Below, in pieces: positions 7,066 through 14,534 of a stretch of DNA of 16,743 nt (positions are counted from its first letter, which is position 1; the number at the start of each line of letters is the position of its first letter). Both the position numbers and the translations under genes were made by a program. Source of the DNA: an uncultured Campylobacter sp. (GTDB lineage: Bacteria; Campylobacterota; Campylobacteria; Campylobacterales; Campylobacteraceae); the NCBI GenBank assembly GCA_905373295.1, contig CAJPSJ010000007.1, positions 1 to 16,743 of the forward strand, written 5' to 3'. The notes below the pieces were generated by a model, which saw only the letters and a list, made by a program, of their open reading frames with translations, made no database searches and was not told where the DNA came from.

Positions 7066-8549
7066 TGATGAATAGTTTAGCTTTTATATTAATTTTTCCG
7101 TTGCTCGGAGCGCTGATATTATTCTTATGCCCTAAAAATTTCAAGCTCCTAAGCACGCTACACGTTTTGATTTCTGGGGTTACATCCGCAGGGCTACTCT
7201 GTAACGTAGGCAAGCTTCTAAGCGGCAATGCCGAGGCGTTTTACGCATACGATAAATTTCTATTCCTAGATAGCCTAGGCTGCGTATTTTTAGTGCTAAT
7301 CGCCGTAACGGGCTTTTTGGTAAATTTATACTCCACCACCTATATGAAATGGGAGATACAGGGCGGTCATTTAGATCTTAGCGATCTTAGAAAATACTAC
7401 GCGCTCTGCCATGTTTTCGTTTTTACGATGACGCTTAGCGTGATCTGTAACAACGTCGCGTTTATGTGGGCTGCAGTAGAGGCTACTACGTTAGCATCGG
7501 TATTTTTGGTCGCTATTCATAAAGACAAAAAATCTACCGAGAGCGGTTACAAATATATAGTTATCTGCTCGATCGGCTTAGCGTTTGCGCTTTATGCGAC
7601 CGTTTTACTATATGCGGCTACATTCAAAATCACAGGTGACGGCGAGGCCTCGATGCTTTGGACGAGCATTATGGATAATGCCAAAAATTTAAACGGCGAT
7701 GCTGCTAAGCTTATCTTTATATTTGCTCTAATTGGCTTTGGAACCAAAGCAGGACTTGCTCCTACTCACACTTGGCTTCCTGATGTTCACGCAGAAGGTC
7801 CAGCTCCTATTTCGGCCTTGCTTTCGGGCGTACTTTTAAAATGTGCGATGCTAGCGATATTTAGATATTACGCTATCACAGCTCAAGCTGTAGGCTTTGA
7901 CTTCGTTCAATCCGTGATGTTAATTTCCGGTACGATCACGCTATTTATAGCAGGAATTTTCCTCGTTCGTCAGCACGACGTAAAGAGGATGTTTGCTTAC
8001 CACTCAGTCGTTCATATGGGTGTTATTGCATTTGCGCTAGGCATCGGCGGATATTTTGGCTTGCTTGCCGCGATCTTTCACTGCTTAGCTCACAGCTTTA
8101 CTAAGGCTCTTGCATTCTGCTCTACCGGTAATATCGCTAGAATTTATGGTCACAAAGATATGTCTAGAATGGGCGGTATGGTAAAAATCGCTCCGCTTAC
8201 TACGATAATGTTTGGCGCTGCGGTTTGCTCGCTCGTAGGTGTTCCTGCGTTTGCGATCTTTGTAAGCGAATTTAACGTTTTTAAAGGCGCGATAGCCAGC
8301 GGTCAATACATAGCCGTAGCATTATTTGCGATCGCGCTCGTAATTATTTTCATCGCGGACTTCGCACACTTTAATCTTGCGAGCTTCGGTACGCCTAAAG
8401 GTGAAGTGGTTTATGCTAAAGAGATGAGCTTGTTTGAAAATTTACCGCTAATCTTGCTTTGCGCTTTAGTGATAATTTTCGGCGTATGGCACGTAGGTGA
8501 TTTTTGGATGCTCGTCGAAAACGGCGTTAGAATAATGATGAGAGGTTAA
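7065..8549 (+). CDS. hyfF: Hydrogenase-4 membrane subunit HyfF (antiporter-like)
   Basis: 494 residues, a second NuoL/M/N-type antiporter subunit (E. coli HyfF 526, HyfD 479). Key family residues are visible: E139 in the MWAAVEATTLAS helix, K228 in GFGTKAGLAPTHTWLPD, H242/E244 just after it, and K259 in SGVLLKC, followed by FHCLAHSFTKALAF. It would pump ions with HyfB. Two start codons, at 7065 and 7068, sit side by side; spacing from AAGGGG favours 7068, which changes the protein by one residue. The name HyfF rather than HyfD rests on its place between hyfE and hyfG and on sequence similarity recalled from this family. Confidence 0.88.
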   Translation: MMNSLAFILIFPLLGALILFLCPKNFKLLSTLHVLISGVTSAGLLCNVGKLLSGNAEAFYAYDKFLFLDSLGCVFLVLIAVTGFLVNLYSTTYMKWEIQGGHLDLSDLRKYYALCHVFVFTMTLSVICNNVAFMWAAVEATTLASVFLVAIHKDKKSTESGYKYIVICSIGLAFALYATVLLYAATFKITGDGEASMLWTSIMDNAKNLNGDAAKLIFIFALIGFGTKAGLAPTHTWLPDVHAEGPAPISALLSGVLLKCAMLAIFRYYAITAQAVGFDFVQSVMLISGTITLFIAGIFLVRQHDVKRMFAYHSVVHMGVIAFALGIGGYFGLLAAIFHCLAHSFTKALAFCSTGNIARIYGHKDMSRMGGMVKIAPLTTIMFGAAVCSLVGVPAFAIFVSEFNVFKGAIASGQYIAVALFAIALVIIFIADFAHFNLASFGTPKGEVVYAKEMSLFENLPLILLCALVIIFGVWHVGDFWMLVENGVRIMMRG

Positions 8550-8551
8550 AA

Positions 8552-10288
8552 ATGAGAGGCGATAAATTTATAGAAATTTTAAAGACTAAAGTCAAGGTCT
8601 TAGAAGTTACCCGCCAAGCCGAGGATCAAATCACCGTTTTAGTGGATAGAAATGATCTGCCGCTTGCGGTTAAGACGCTATATTATGACATCGGCGGTTT
8701 TATCAGCACGATGATCCCTAACGATGAGCGCGAGCTAAACGGAAATTTCGCGCTTTACTATGCGATATCTATGGAAGGTGGCAAAATGACCGAAGCGGAG
8801 GATTTCGCCGCAGAGGATAAATGCTTCATCACCGTTAGGACGCTAATTCCCGGATCGGATCCCACATTCCCGTCGGTTACTCCTTTAGTGCCTGCTTGCG
8901 TATGGTACGAAAGAGAAGCCTTCGATATGTTTGGTTTAATCGCCGAAGGCTTGCCTGATAAACGCCGTTTGGTGTTAAGCGACGATTGGCCGGATGGGCT
9001 TCATCCACTTCGCAAAGATGCAATGGACTATCGCTATAGGCCCGATCCTGTAGATCATAAAGACGAGCCTAATGCAGAGTTTTTATTTCCTAGCGGCGAC
9101 GGCGTAGTAGATGTTCCGCTTGGACCTCTTCACGTAACGAGCGATGAGCCGGGACACTTCAGACTATTTTGCGACGGCGATGAGATTATCGATGCGGACT
9201 ACCGCTTGTTTTATCAACACCGCGGTATGGAGAAACTAGCTGAAAACCGAATGAATTACGATCAGATGGGCTATTTAGCAGAGCGCGTCTGCGGAATTTG
9301 CGGCTACGCTCATGCGATTGCGTGTATTGAAGCAGCGGAGAAAGCTATCAAGCTTGAAATTCCGCTTCGTGCGCAAGCCATCCGCGTCATCTGCCTTGAG
9401 ATCGAGCGCCTTCACAGCCATCTTTTAAATATCGGTTTAGCCTGCGAGGTAACAGGTAACTACAACGCCTTTATGCATATCTTTAGGGTGCGCGAGTATT
9501 CTATGGAGCTAGCTCAGCTCGTAACCGGCGGCCGCAAGACTTACGGCAATGTCATTATGGGCGGACTTCGCCGTGATATGACCGATAATGAAATTCGCAA
9601 GAGCATCGAGATCATCAACAAGCTCGACGTTCAAATTTCTGAAATTTGGGACGCCGTTATGGAGGATAAACGCCAAATCGGTCGCTGGAAAGGCGTAGGC
9701 GTATTAGATCGCAAAGTGGCGCGTGATTTTAGCCCGGTAGGTCCAAATATGAGAGCTTCCGGTTTTAAACGCGACAACCGCTACGATCACCCTTATGATT
9801 TCTTCAACAAGATAGAATTCGAAGTAGCCGTAGAGCACGGTGGCGATGTATTCAGCCGCGAAGTCGTAAGATATAAAGAGCTTAAACAATCGATCCACAT
9901 CATCAGGCAGTGCTTGCATCAAATGCCGCAAACTCCGATAATGATCGATCCACAGACTATGATCAGACCGGAAAACTACGCTTTAGGTCACGACGAAGCA
10001 CCACGCGGCGAAAACGTGCATTGGATTATGCAAGGAAACGCGCAGAAGGTTTACCGCTGGAGATGTCGCGCCGCTACGTATAACAACTGGCCGAGCTTGC
10101 GATTTCAATTCCGCGGAAATAACATCTCCGATGCAGCGCTAATCGTATGCTCGATGGATCCGTGCTACTCATGCACCGAGCGCGTAACTTTAGTCGATAT
10201 TAATAGCGGAAAGAGTAAAATTCTAACCGAAAAAGACCTTAAGAAATTTTGCCAGGACGGCAAGGTTAGCAAAAAGGATTTAAGATGA
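8552..10288 (+). CDS. hyfG: Hydrogenase-4 large subunit HyfG (NuoC-NuoD fusion, NiFe site)
   Basis: Catalytic subunit of the group 4 [NiFe]-hydrogenase that makes H2; 578 residues against about 570 for HyfG/HycE. Residues 1 to about 165 are the NuoC-like (30 kDa) domain; from about 190 the protein is NuoD-like. Nickel ligands are visible as RVCGIC (C247, C250) and DPCYSC (C538, C541), so the enzyme is a true hydrogenase and not a complex I subunit. A 34-residue tail follows R544 (CTER, then VTLVD), matching the site where HycI cuts HycE after arginine. A protease of that type is encoded three genes downstream. The start ATG 8552 has AGAGG at good spacing. Its stop overlaps the hyfH start. Confidence 0.95.
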   Translation: MRGDKFIEILKTKVKVLEVTRQAEDQITVLVDRNDLPLAVKTLYYDIGGFISTMIPNDERELNGNFALYYAISMEGGKMTEAEDFAAEDKCFITVRTLIPGSDPTFPSVTPLVPACVWYEREAFDMFGLIAEGLPDKRRLVLSDDWPDGLHPLRKDAMDYRYRPDPVDHKDEPNAEFLFPSGDGVVDVPLGPLHVTSDEPGHFRLFCDGDEIIDADYRLFYQHRGMEKLAENRMNYDQMGYLAERVCGICGYAHAIACIEAAEKAIKLEIPLRAQAIRVICLEIERLHSHLLNIGLACEVTGNYNAFMHIFRVREYSMELAQLVTGGRKTYGNVIMGGLRRDMTDNEIRKSIEIINKLDVQISEIWDAVMEDKRQIGRWKGVGVLDRKVARDFSPVGPNMRASGFKRDNRYDHPYDFFNKIEFEVAVEHGGDVFSREVVRYKELKQSIHIIRQCLHQMPQTPIMIDPQTMIRPENYALGHDEAPRGENVHWIMQGNAQKVYRWRCRAATYNNWPSLRFQFRGNNISDAALIVCSMDPCYSCTERVTLVDINSGKSKILTEKDLKKFCQDGKVSKKDLR

Positions 10289-10824
10289 TGAAATTATTCG
10301 ACATTACCGAAAAATATGGTAAGGCGACCTATGCTTATCCGTTTGAGCCATACATCGTGCCCGAGAATTTTCGCGGGCAACCTGAATACACCTACGAGCT
10401 TTGCATAGGCTGTGCTGCATGCGGAATCGCATGCCCATCTAATGCGATTGAGCTTAAGATGAACGAAGCCCAAACTAAACTAATTTGGGAATTTGACTGT
10501 GGGCGCTGCATATTTTGCGGTCGCTGCGACGAGGTATGCCCTACGGGAGCGGTAAGGCTAGGCAATAGCTTTGAGCTAGCGGTAAAATTTGATAAAAGCG
10601 CGCTTATCCAACACGGCGAGCTTGAGATGGAGAAATGCAGCTGCTGCGGTAAGCCGATGACCCCAAAAAGGCTCATCAATTACACGTTAGAAAAGTTAAG
10701 TACTGCAAATTTGCTCCCAGGCAGATTAGAAGAAGCTAAAAAATATCTCTATATCTGTCCTGAATGCAAAAAAGCTCAAGCGGTCGAAAGAGTGACCAAA
10801 GGTATAGAGGAGGCAATAAAATGA
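10285..10824 (+). CDS. hyfH: Hydrogenase-4 ferredoxin subunit HyfH (NuoI-like)
   Basis: 179 residues, the length of HycF/HyfH (about 180). It carries two [4Fe-4S] clusters: C40/C43/C46/C50 (CIGCAACGIACP) and C75/C78/C81/C85 (CIFCGRCDEVCP), wiring HyfA to the HyfI small subunit. A C-terminal cysteine set (C118, C120, C121, then CPEC at C158/C161) resembles the tail of HycF and may bind zinc or iron; that part is inference. Start codons at 10285 and 10288 are adjacent, the first overlapping the hyfG stop in an ATGA. The end overlaps the hyfI start. Confidence 0.92.
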   Translation: MMKLFDITEKYGKATYAYPFEPYIVPENFRGQPEYTYELCIGCAACGIACPSNAIELKMNEAQTKLIWEFDCGRCIFCGRCDEVCPTGAVRLGNSFELAVKFDKSALIQHGELEMEKCSCCGKPMTPKRLINYTLEKLSTANLLPGRLEEAKKYLYICPECKKAQAVERVTKGIEEAIK

Positions 10825-11645
10825 GTTTGTATCAAGTCCCCGAAAATATTAAAAACGCAAACGATCTAACCGCAAAATTGGAGCTTTTGAAAAATATCAA
10901 ACGAAGCTTCAGCGTTTATCGTATCGACTGCGGAAGTTGCAATGGCTGTGAAATCGAAATTTTTGCTTCTATCACGCCGATGTGGGATCCGGAGCGCTTC
11001 GGATTTAAACTCGTAGCTAACCCTCGCCACGCAGATATCTTAGTCTGCACCGGCCCAGTTACTCGCCAGATGTATTATCCGCTGCTTCGCGCTTATGAGG
11101 CTGCACCTGATCCAAAGATCGTAGTAGCTCTGGGAGCCTGCGGAAGCACTGGTGGAATTTTCCATGACGCATATAGCGTATGGAGCGGCATCGATAAGAT
11201 TGTACCGGTAGATGTTTATATCCCCGGCTGCCCTCCGCATCCTGCTAGCATCATCTATGGTCTTGGCATGGCGCTTGGCATCATCGATCAAAAGCTTCAA
11301 AAGAAGAGCTATGAGCAAGATAGCACTCTTCCGCCACCGGTTAAGAGTTCAGTTATCGGCGATATTTTATTCGAGCGCGATCTGCAAGCTGAAGCTAAGA
11401 GGCTGATGAGCTATATTTTCGGAAGAGTTTTATTTGCAAAATATATGGATGCGATCAAAACCTCATCTGACGTTCACGATCCAAAAGCTTCTCGCGAGGC
11501 TCTACTTAACGCTATCCACACCGAAGAGGATCCTAGATACGCGGAGTGCATGGCGCTATTACACAACGACGTGTATCTAAAATATGCCCGCGCTGCGGAG
11601 GAATTTAAAATCGATCCGCAAAAAGAGGTCTGGAGCAAACGATGA
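10821..11645 (+). CDS. hyfI: Hydrogenase-4 small subunit HyfI (NuoB-like)
   Basis: 274 residues, NuoB/HycG family; it holds the [4Fe-4S] cluster nearest the NiFe site of HyfG. Cluster residues are in DCGSCNGCEIE (C37, C40, C43), GACGSTGGIF (C107) and GCPPHP (C137). The protein is about 20 residues longer than E. coli HyfI (252), with the extra sequence in the C-terminal helical tail. The start is ATG 10821, overlapping the hyfH stop in ATGA and preceded by GAGGAGG; the longer frame from 10764 would add 19 residues inside hyfH and is not credible. Ends in another ATGA overlap with the next gene. Confidence 0.93.
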   Translation: MSLYQVPENIKNANDLTAKLELLKNIKRSFSVYRIDCGSCNGCEIEIFASITPMWDPERFGFKLVANPRHADILVCTGPVTRQMYYPLLRAYEAAPDPKIVVALGACGSTGGIFHDAYSVWSGIDKIVPVDVYIPGCPPHPASIIYGLGMALGIIDQKLQKKSYEQDSTLPPPVKSSVIGDILFERDLQAEAKRLMSYIFGRVLFAKYMDAIKTSSDVHDPKASREALLNAIHTEEDPRYAECMALLHNDVYLKYARAAEEFKIDPQKEVWSKR

Positions 11646-11986
11646 TTGAGGTTTTTAAGCTTACAAAGCGGCATATGGACGAAAACGAAAATTTACCCAA
11701 AGAGCTAAAGGATATCAAGGTTTTTTCCACCTGCGTCGGTCATGGCGTAGGCACGATCGATTTTAGCGAAAAGGTACTTGAGATAGACGATGAAGAATTT
11801 AAACGCATCATCGAGAACTCAGGCGACTACGTTAAATTTAAGATCGGTAACCTAAGCAAGTATTTCGAGATTGAAATTTTTGCCGAGCACGCAGCTAAGC
11901 TAATCCCTCAGCTTTGCGAATGTGAGCTTAAAGATCTGCTAAAAAATATGCGCGAAGGATACTTCGTGCTAAGGAAGGATTTTTGA
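11642..11986 (+). CDS. hyfJ: Formate hydrogenlyase maturation protein, HycH/HyfJ family
   Basis: 114 residues; HycH and HyfJ of E. coli are about 136. The segment KVFSTCVGHGVGTIDF (residues 26-41) matches the HycH region around AIGHHLGVID, and KYFEIEIF matches KYGEIVID, which identifies the family despite low overall similarity. HycH is needed for assembly of the FHL hydrogenase large subunit in E. coli, but its molecular action is not well understood. It is shorter than the E. coli proteins by about 20 residues, mostly in the C-terminal half. Start and stop both overlap the neighbouring genes (ATGA at 11642, TGATG at 11984), and GGAG is at 11632. Confidence 0.8.
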   Translation: MIEVFKLTKRHMDENENLPKELKDIKVFSTCVGHGVGTIDFSEKVLEIDDEEFKRIIENSGDYVKFKIGNLSKYFEIEIFAEHAAKLIPQLCECELKDLLKNMREGYFVLRKDF

Positions 11987-12438
11987 TGCGAAAGGCGTTG
12001 CTTTGTATCGGCAATCCCCTTCGCGGCGACGACGACGTGGGCAATGAAACGGGGCGAATAGTCGAGGCAAACTTAAAAGATTGGCGCGTTTTTTATGGGC
12101 AGGATGTGCCCGAAAACGAATTTGCAGCCCTTAGGGAATTCGCCCCTGAAATTCTGATCGTAGTAGATGCGATGAGCGGCTTTGATGAGGATAAGATTGA
12201 ATTTTTCGACCTCAGCAACGATCGCGACTATATCTACTCGACGCACAACCTGCCTACGCCGGTGCTTCTAAGCTATCTGCGCAAAATTTGCCCAAAGACG
12301 TTGTTTTTGGGCATTAGCGTGTTGCTCGATAACGTCCTTGATTTTAAAGAAGGACTGAGCGAGAGCGCAAAAAAAAGTGCGCAAAAAGCTTATGAGCGTA
12401 TCTTAGAAATTGATTCAAATTTAAATGAGGAGGAGTAA
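11986..12438 (+). CDS. hycI: Hydrogenase maturation endopeptidase, HycI family
   Basis: 150 residues (E. coli HycI 156), M52/HycI family. It removes the C-terminal tail of the large subunit HyfG after nickel insertion. Expected nickel-sensing residues are visible: D16 in GNPLRGDDD, D61 in IVVDAMS and H87 in STHNLP, at nearly the same positions as HycI D16, D62 and H90. The start chosen is ATG 11986, which shares its A with the hycH stop (TGATG) and follows AAGGAAGGA; a TTG at 11983 is the alternative. The E. coli hyf operon has no protease gene, so this operon is self-sufficient for HyfG processing. Confidence 0.9.
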   Translation: MRKALLCIGNPLRGDDDVGNETGRIVEANLKDWRVFYGQDVPENEFAALREFAPEILIVVDAMSGFDEDKIEFFDLSNDRDYIYSTHNLPTPVLLSYLRKICPKTLFLGISVLLDNVLDFKEGLSESAKKSAQKAYERILEIDSNLNEEE

Positions 12439-13302
12439 ATGTTAAATCCTGCAGAAACCGCGCAAGCGGTGTCTAGTTCGATGCAACACAAGGCGCATAC
12501 CCCGCTAATTAGCATAATTTTTCTAGCTATAATGGCGGGCGCTGCAATCGCTATGGGAGATATTTTCTGGGCTCACTCGACCGTCGGAATGGCTGAAAAG
12601 CAATCTATTGGCTTATCGAATTTCATCGGTGGTATTACCTTTAGCTGCGGTCTGATGATGGTGGTTTTTTACGGTGGGCATCTATTTACCAGCTCGGTTT
12701 TAACGGGCGTACCTGCCGCCGATGGCAAATTACCGCTAGGTAAAACTATCGGTTATTGGGCTATCGTTTGGTGCTTTAACTTTGTAGGTGGCGCGTTAAT
12801 CGCGTATATGTATTATTACTCAGGACTTCCGCTTAAATATGATGGCTACATCTTGCAGCACTTCATTCCTGCAGCAGCAGGCAAAATAAACGCACCTTTT
12901 CATGAGCTATTCATCCGCGGAATTTTTTGTAACGTGTTTGTATGTATGTCTATCTGGACTGCGACCAGCGAGAGCAATCTATCGGGTAAATTCTTTGCAA
13001 TTATGTGGATGATCGGCGCATTCGTAGCTTGCTCGATGGAACACTGCGTGGCAAATATGTTTATCCTAACTGAAGGTATCATCGCTAAAGGCCACTATTT
13101 AGCAGCTGCGGGTGGCGATGTAAATGCTCTTGCAAGCTCGCTTCACGGCGTAACGGCGGCTCAAATAGATTCAATAAACTGGGGAAATTTCATCGTTAAA
13201 AATATGATCCCGGTTACGCTAGGTAACATCTGCGGCGGTCTATTTTTCGTAGGCTTGGTCGGATTTATGGTCAATAAATATGATATGAAAAAGAAAGACT
13301 AA
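12439..13302 (+). CDS. focA: Formate channel, FocA type (formate/nitrite transporter family)
   Basis: 287-residue FNT-family inner-membrane protein, expected to form a pentamer moving formate (or formic acid) across the membrane. Six membrane helices are visible. FNT signatures include LFTSSVL (82-88), the EHCVANMF motif with H202 matching the central FocA H209, N206, and NMIPVTLGNICGG near the C-terminus. The acidic residue before LFTS in FocA (D88, GADLFT) is histidine here (H81, GGHLFT). The ATG directly follows the hycI stop, with a strong GAGGAG, so it is co-translated with the FHL operon. Formate is the likely substrate from context; nitrite transport (NirC) is less likely. Confidence 0.9.
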   Translation: MLNPAETAQAVSSSMQHKAHTPLISIIFLAIMAGAAIAMGDIFWAHSTVGMAEKQSIGLSNFIGGITFSCGLMMVVFYGGHLFTSSVLTGVPAADGKLPLGKTIGYWAIVWCFNFVGGALIAYMYYYSGLPLKYDGYILQHFIPAAAGKINAPFHELFIRGIFCNVFVCMSIWTATSESNLSGKFFAIMWMIGAFVACSMEHCVANMFILTEGIIAKGHYLAAAGGDVNALASSLHGVTAAQIDSINWGNFIVKNMIPVTLGNICGGLFFVGLVGFMVNKYDMKKKD

Positions 13303-13337
13303 TCTATCGCACTTCAGCACGATATAAACAAAATATG

Positions 13338-13362
13338 GCGCGGCACTTTGCCGCGCATTTTT
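13338..13362 (+). terminator. Rho-independent terminator of the hyf-focA operon
   Basis: GCGCGGC (13338-13344) and GCCGCGC (13350-13356) form a perfect seven-pair GC-only stem with a five-base loop, followed by A and five T residues (13358-13362). It lies 36 bases after the focA stop and would end the roughly 10.4-kb operon transcript. Confidence 0.9.
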
Positions 13363-13582
13363 AGTTTCTTAAATTTTAAAAATTCTCATACATAAAATTT
13401 CGCTCGATCCAAAATTTTAGACGAAATCCTAACGAAATTCGGGATGAAATTCTAAAACCAAGCTCTTGATAAAAATTTTACGCTGTAAATTTAGACAAAA
13501 TTCTACTCTGCAACTTTAGACAAAATTTCGCGCCTAAGGCGCAACGTAAGCCGCACAATGCTCTCAAAACTCTAGCCCGCGT
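13363..13582. repeat. Intergenic AT-rich repeats between focA and the regulator gene
   Basis: No gene is seen here. TTTAGACAAAATT occurs exactly twice (13490-13502 and 13515-13527, 25 bases apart), with a degenerate third copy TTTTAGACGAAAT near 13415. Flanks of the two exact copies also agree in part (CTGTAAA / CTGCAAC). A short hairpin GCGCC-TAA-GGCGC (13530-13542) follows; on the minus strand it could weakly terminate the regulator gene, but it lacks a proper T tract. Degenerate duplicated spacer DNA is the simplest reading. Confidence 0.5.
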
Positions 13583-14221
13583 CTAAACACAGTAACTAAG
13601 CAATCTGTCGTAGTCCAGGATCAAAAACTCGTGCTGACTGATTTTTTGAATTACGTTATCTTTTACAAGCTCGTTAAACGCGGTACTCGCGCTTTGACGC
13701 TTGAGCCCCACAAAGGATGAAAGCACCTTTAGCGAAAAGGGCAAAAAGACGTATTTGTAGCCATTTTGATGAAAATTCTGCTCGTTTGCAAGCTCGATCA
13801 AAAAGCTCGCGATGCGCCCTTTTGCATTTTCAAAAAGTATGGAGCGCGTGATTTTGCGCTGCAGCAGAATTATCTCAGTCAAAATTTTTATATACGCCTC
13901 GCAAAAGCTGCGATTTGCCAAGATCTCTCCGAGTCCGCTCGCATCGATCGTGTAAATCTCGCTGTCCTCTAAAAACTCAAGCGCGCAAATTTCATTAAGA
14001 ATAGTGATATTGTCCTTGTTTAGGTAGTTGATGATGAATTCTTCGCCGTCTTCAAAAAACGAAAGCTTCGCCTGCCCGCTTTTAAAAATAAAAACTTTAG
14101 GCGCCTCACTATAAAAAACATAGCCTTTTTTGATGACTTGGTGCTCGAACATTGCAAGCTCCTCGTCGCTAAGCGTGGCGATAGCCTCGGTTTGCAGTAG
14201 TCCCAGCCGCGATTTTTCCAT
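13583..14221 (-). CDS. CRP/FNR-family transcriptional regulator
   Basis: 212 residues, CRP/FNR superfamily: a cyclic-nucleotide-binding-type beta-roll domain at about 20-115, a dimerisation helix around 115-145, and a winged helix-turn-helix at about 160-208 (SLKVLSSFVGLKRQSASTAF, then NELVKDNVIQK). The only cysteines are C79, C107 and C211, so the N-terminal four-cysteine oxygen-sensing cluster of FNR is missing; the cAMP-binding phosphate cassette of CRP is not recognisable either. The signal is therefore unknown. The start ATG 14221 has GGAGG at good spacing and a TATAAT box at 14247-14242. It faces the FHL operon tail to tail and may control it, but position alone does not prove this. NssR-like nitrosative stress control is another possibility. 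Confidence 0.82.
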   Translation of the reverse strand: MEKSRLGLLQTEAIATLSDEELAMFEHQVIKKGYVFYSEAPKVFIFKSGQAKLSFFEDGEEFIINYLNKDNITILNEICALEFLEDSEIYTIDASGLGEILANRSFCEAYIKILTEIILLQRKITRSILFENAKGRIASFLIELANEQNFHQNGYKYVFLPFSLKVLSSFVGLKRQSASTAFNELVKDNVIQKISQHEFLILDYDRLLSYCV

Positions 14222-14241
14222 ATAACCTCCAAAAGCTAAGA

Positions 14242-14247
14242 ATTATA
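14242..14247 (-). promoter_or_regulatory. Putative -10 box of the CRP/FNR-family gene
   Basis: TATAAT on the minus strand lies about 20 bases upstream of the ATG and is preceded by TG, giving an extended -10 appearance. The leader would be only about 14 bases, just enough for the GGAGG ribosome-binding site. Confidence 0.45.
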
Positions 14248-14358
14248 CAATGAAATATTTAGACGAAGATAAAGCTGCACGGATTAAATTTACCATCCGC
14301 GCTATGGCTGGGCATCTAGGCCGCCGAAGCTAATAAATTTTATAGCTTTTAAAATTCT

Positions 14359-14392
14359 AAATTTTACCCGCGCTTTGCATCGCGTAAAATTT
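14359..14392. repeat. Inverted repeat with GC core in AT-rich gap
   Basis: AAATTTTAC (14359-14367) and GTAAAATTT (14384-14392) are exact reverse complements; inside them CGCG occurs on both sides of the loop and could extend the pairing. Either strand could fold into a hairpin with T-rich flanks, so it may be a bidirectional terminator-like element or a degenerate intergenic repeat. No transcript is known to end here from sequence alone. Confidence 0.5.
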
Positions 14393-14463
14393 CAAAAATT
14401 TATTGAAGCTTTACACGGCAATATTATAGCCAAAACCCGCGGCGCGAATTTAAAATTCTGTCT

Positions 14464-14504
14464 CTAAATAAAAATTCATATCATTTTATTGAAATTTTAT
14501 TTAG
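14464..14504. promoter_or_regulatory. 41-bp imperfect palindrome upstream of the methyltransferase -10 box
   Basis: CTAAATAAAA (14464-14473) pairs exactly with TTTTATTTAG (14495-14504); after one A/A mismatch four more pairs (TTCA with TGAA) follow around an 11-base centre. It ends six bases before the TATAAT at 14511, covering the -35 area, so an operator is plausible. The all-AT make-up raises the chance level. Confidence 0.4.
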
Positions 14505-14510
14505 CAAAGA

Positions 14511-14516
14511 TATAAT
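14511..14516 (+). promoter_or_regulatory. Putative -10 box of the methyltransferase gene
   Basis: TATAAT with an AT-rich upstream stretch (TTTTATTTAG at 14495-14504). A start near 14523 would give a leader of about 54 bases containing a stable hairpin before the ribosome-binding site GAGGGAG. Confidence 0.45.
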
Positions 14517-14534
14517 AATGCATATTAAAAATAA

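Noticed and set aside
10764..10820. Extended N-terminus of HyfI
   Set aside because: The added residues overlap hyfH and have no ribosome-binding site; ATG 10821 follows GAGGAGG with an ATGA overlap.
14250..14333. 27-residue small frame (MKYLDEDKAARIKF...) upstream of the methyltransferase
   Set aside because: No ribosome-binding site, and its start lies on the opposite-strand promoter of the regulator gene; conservation would be needed to support it.
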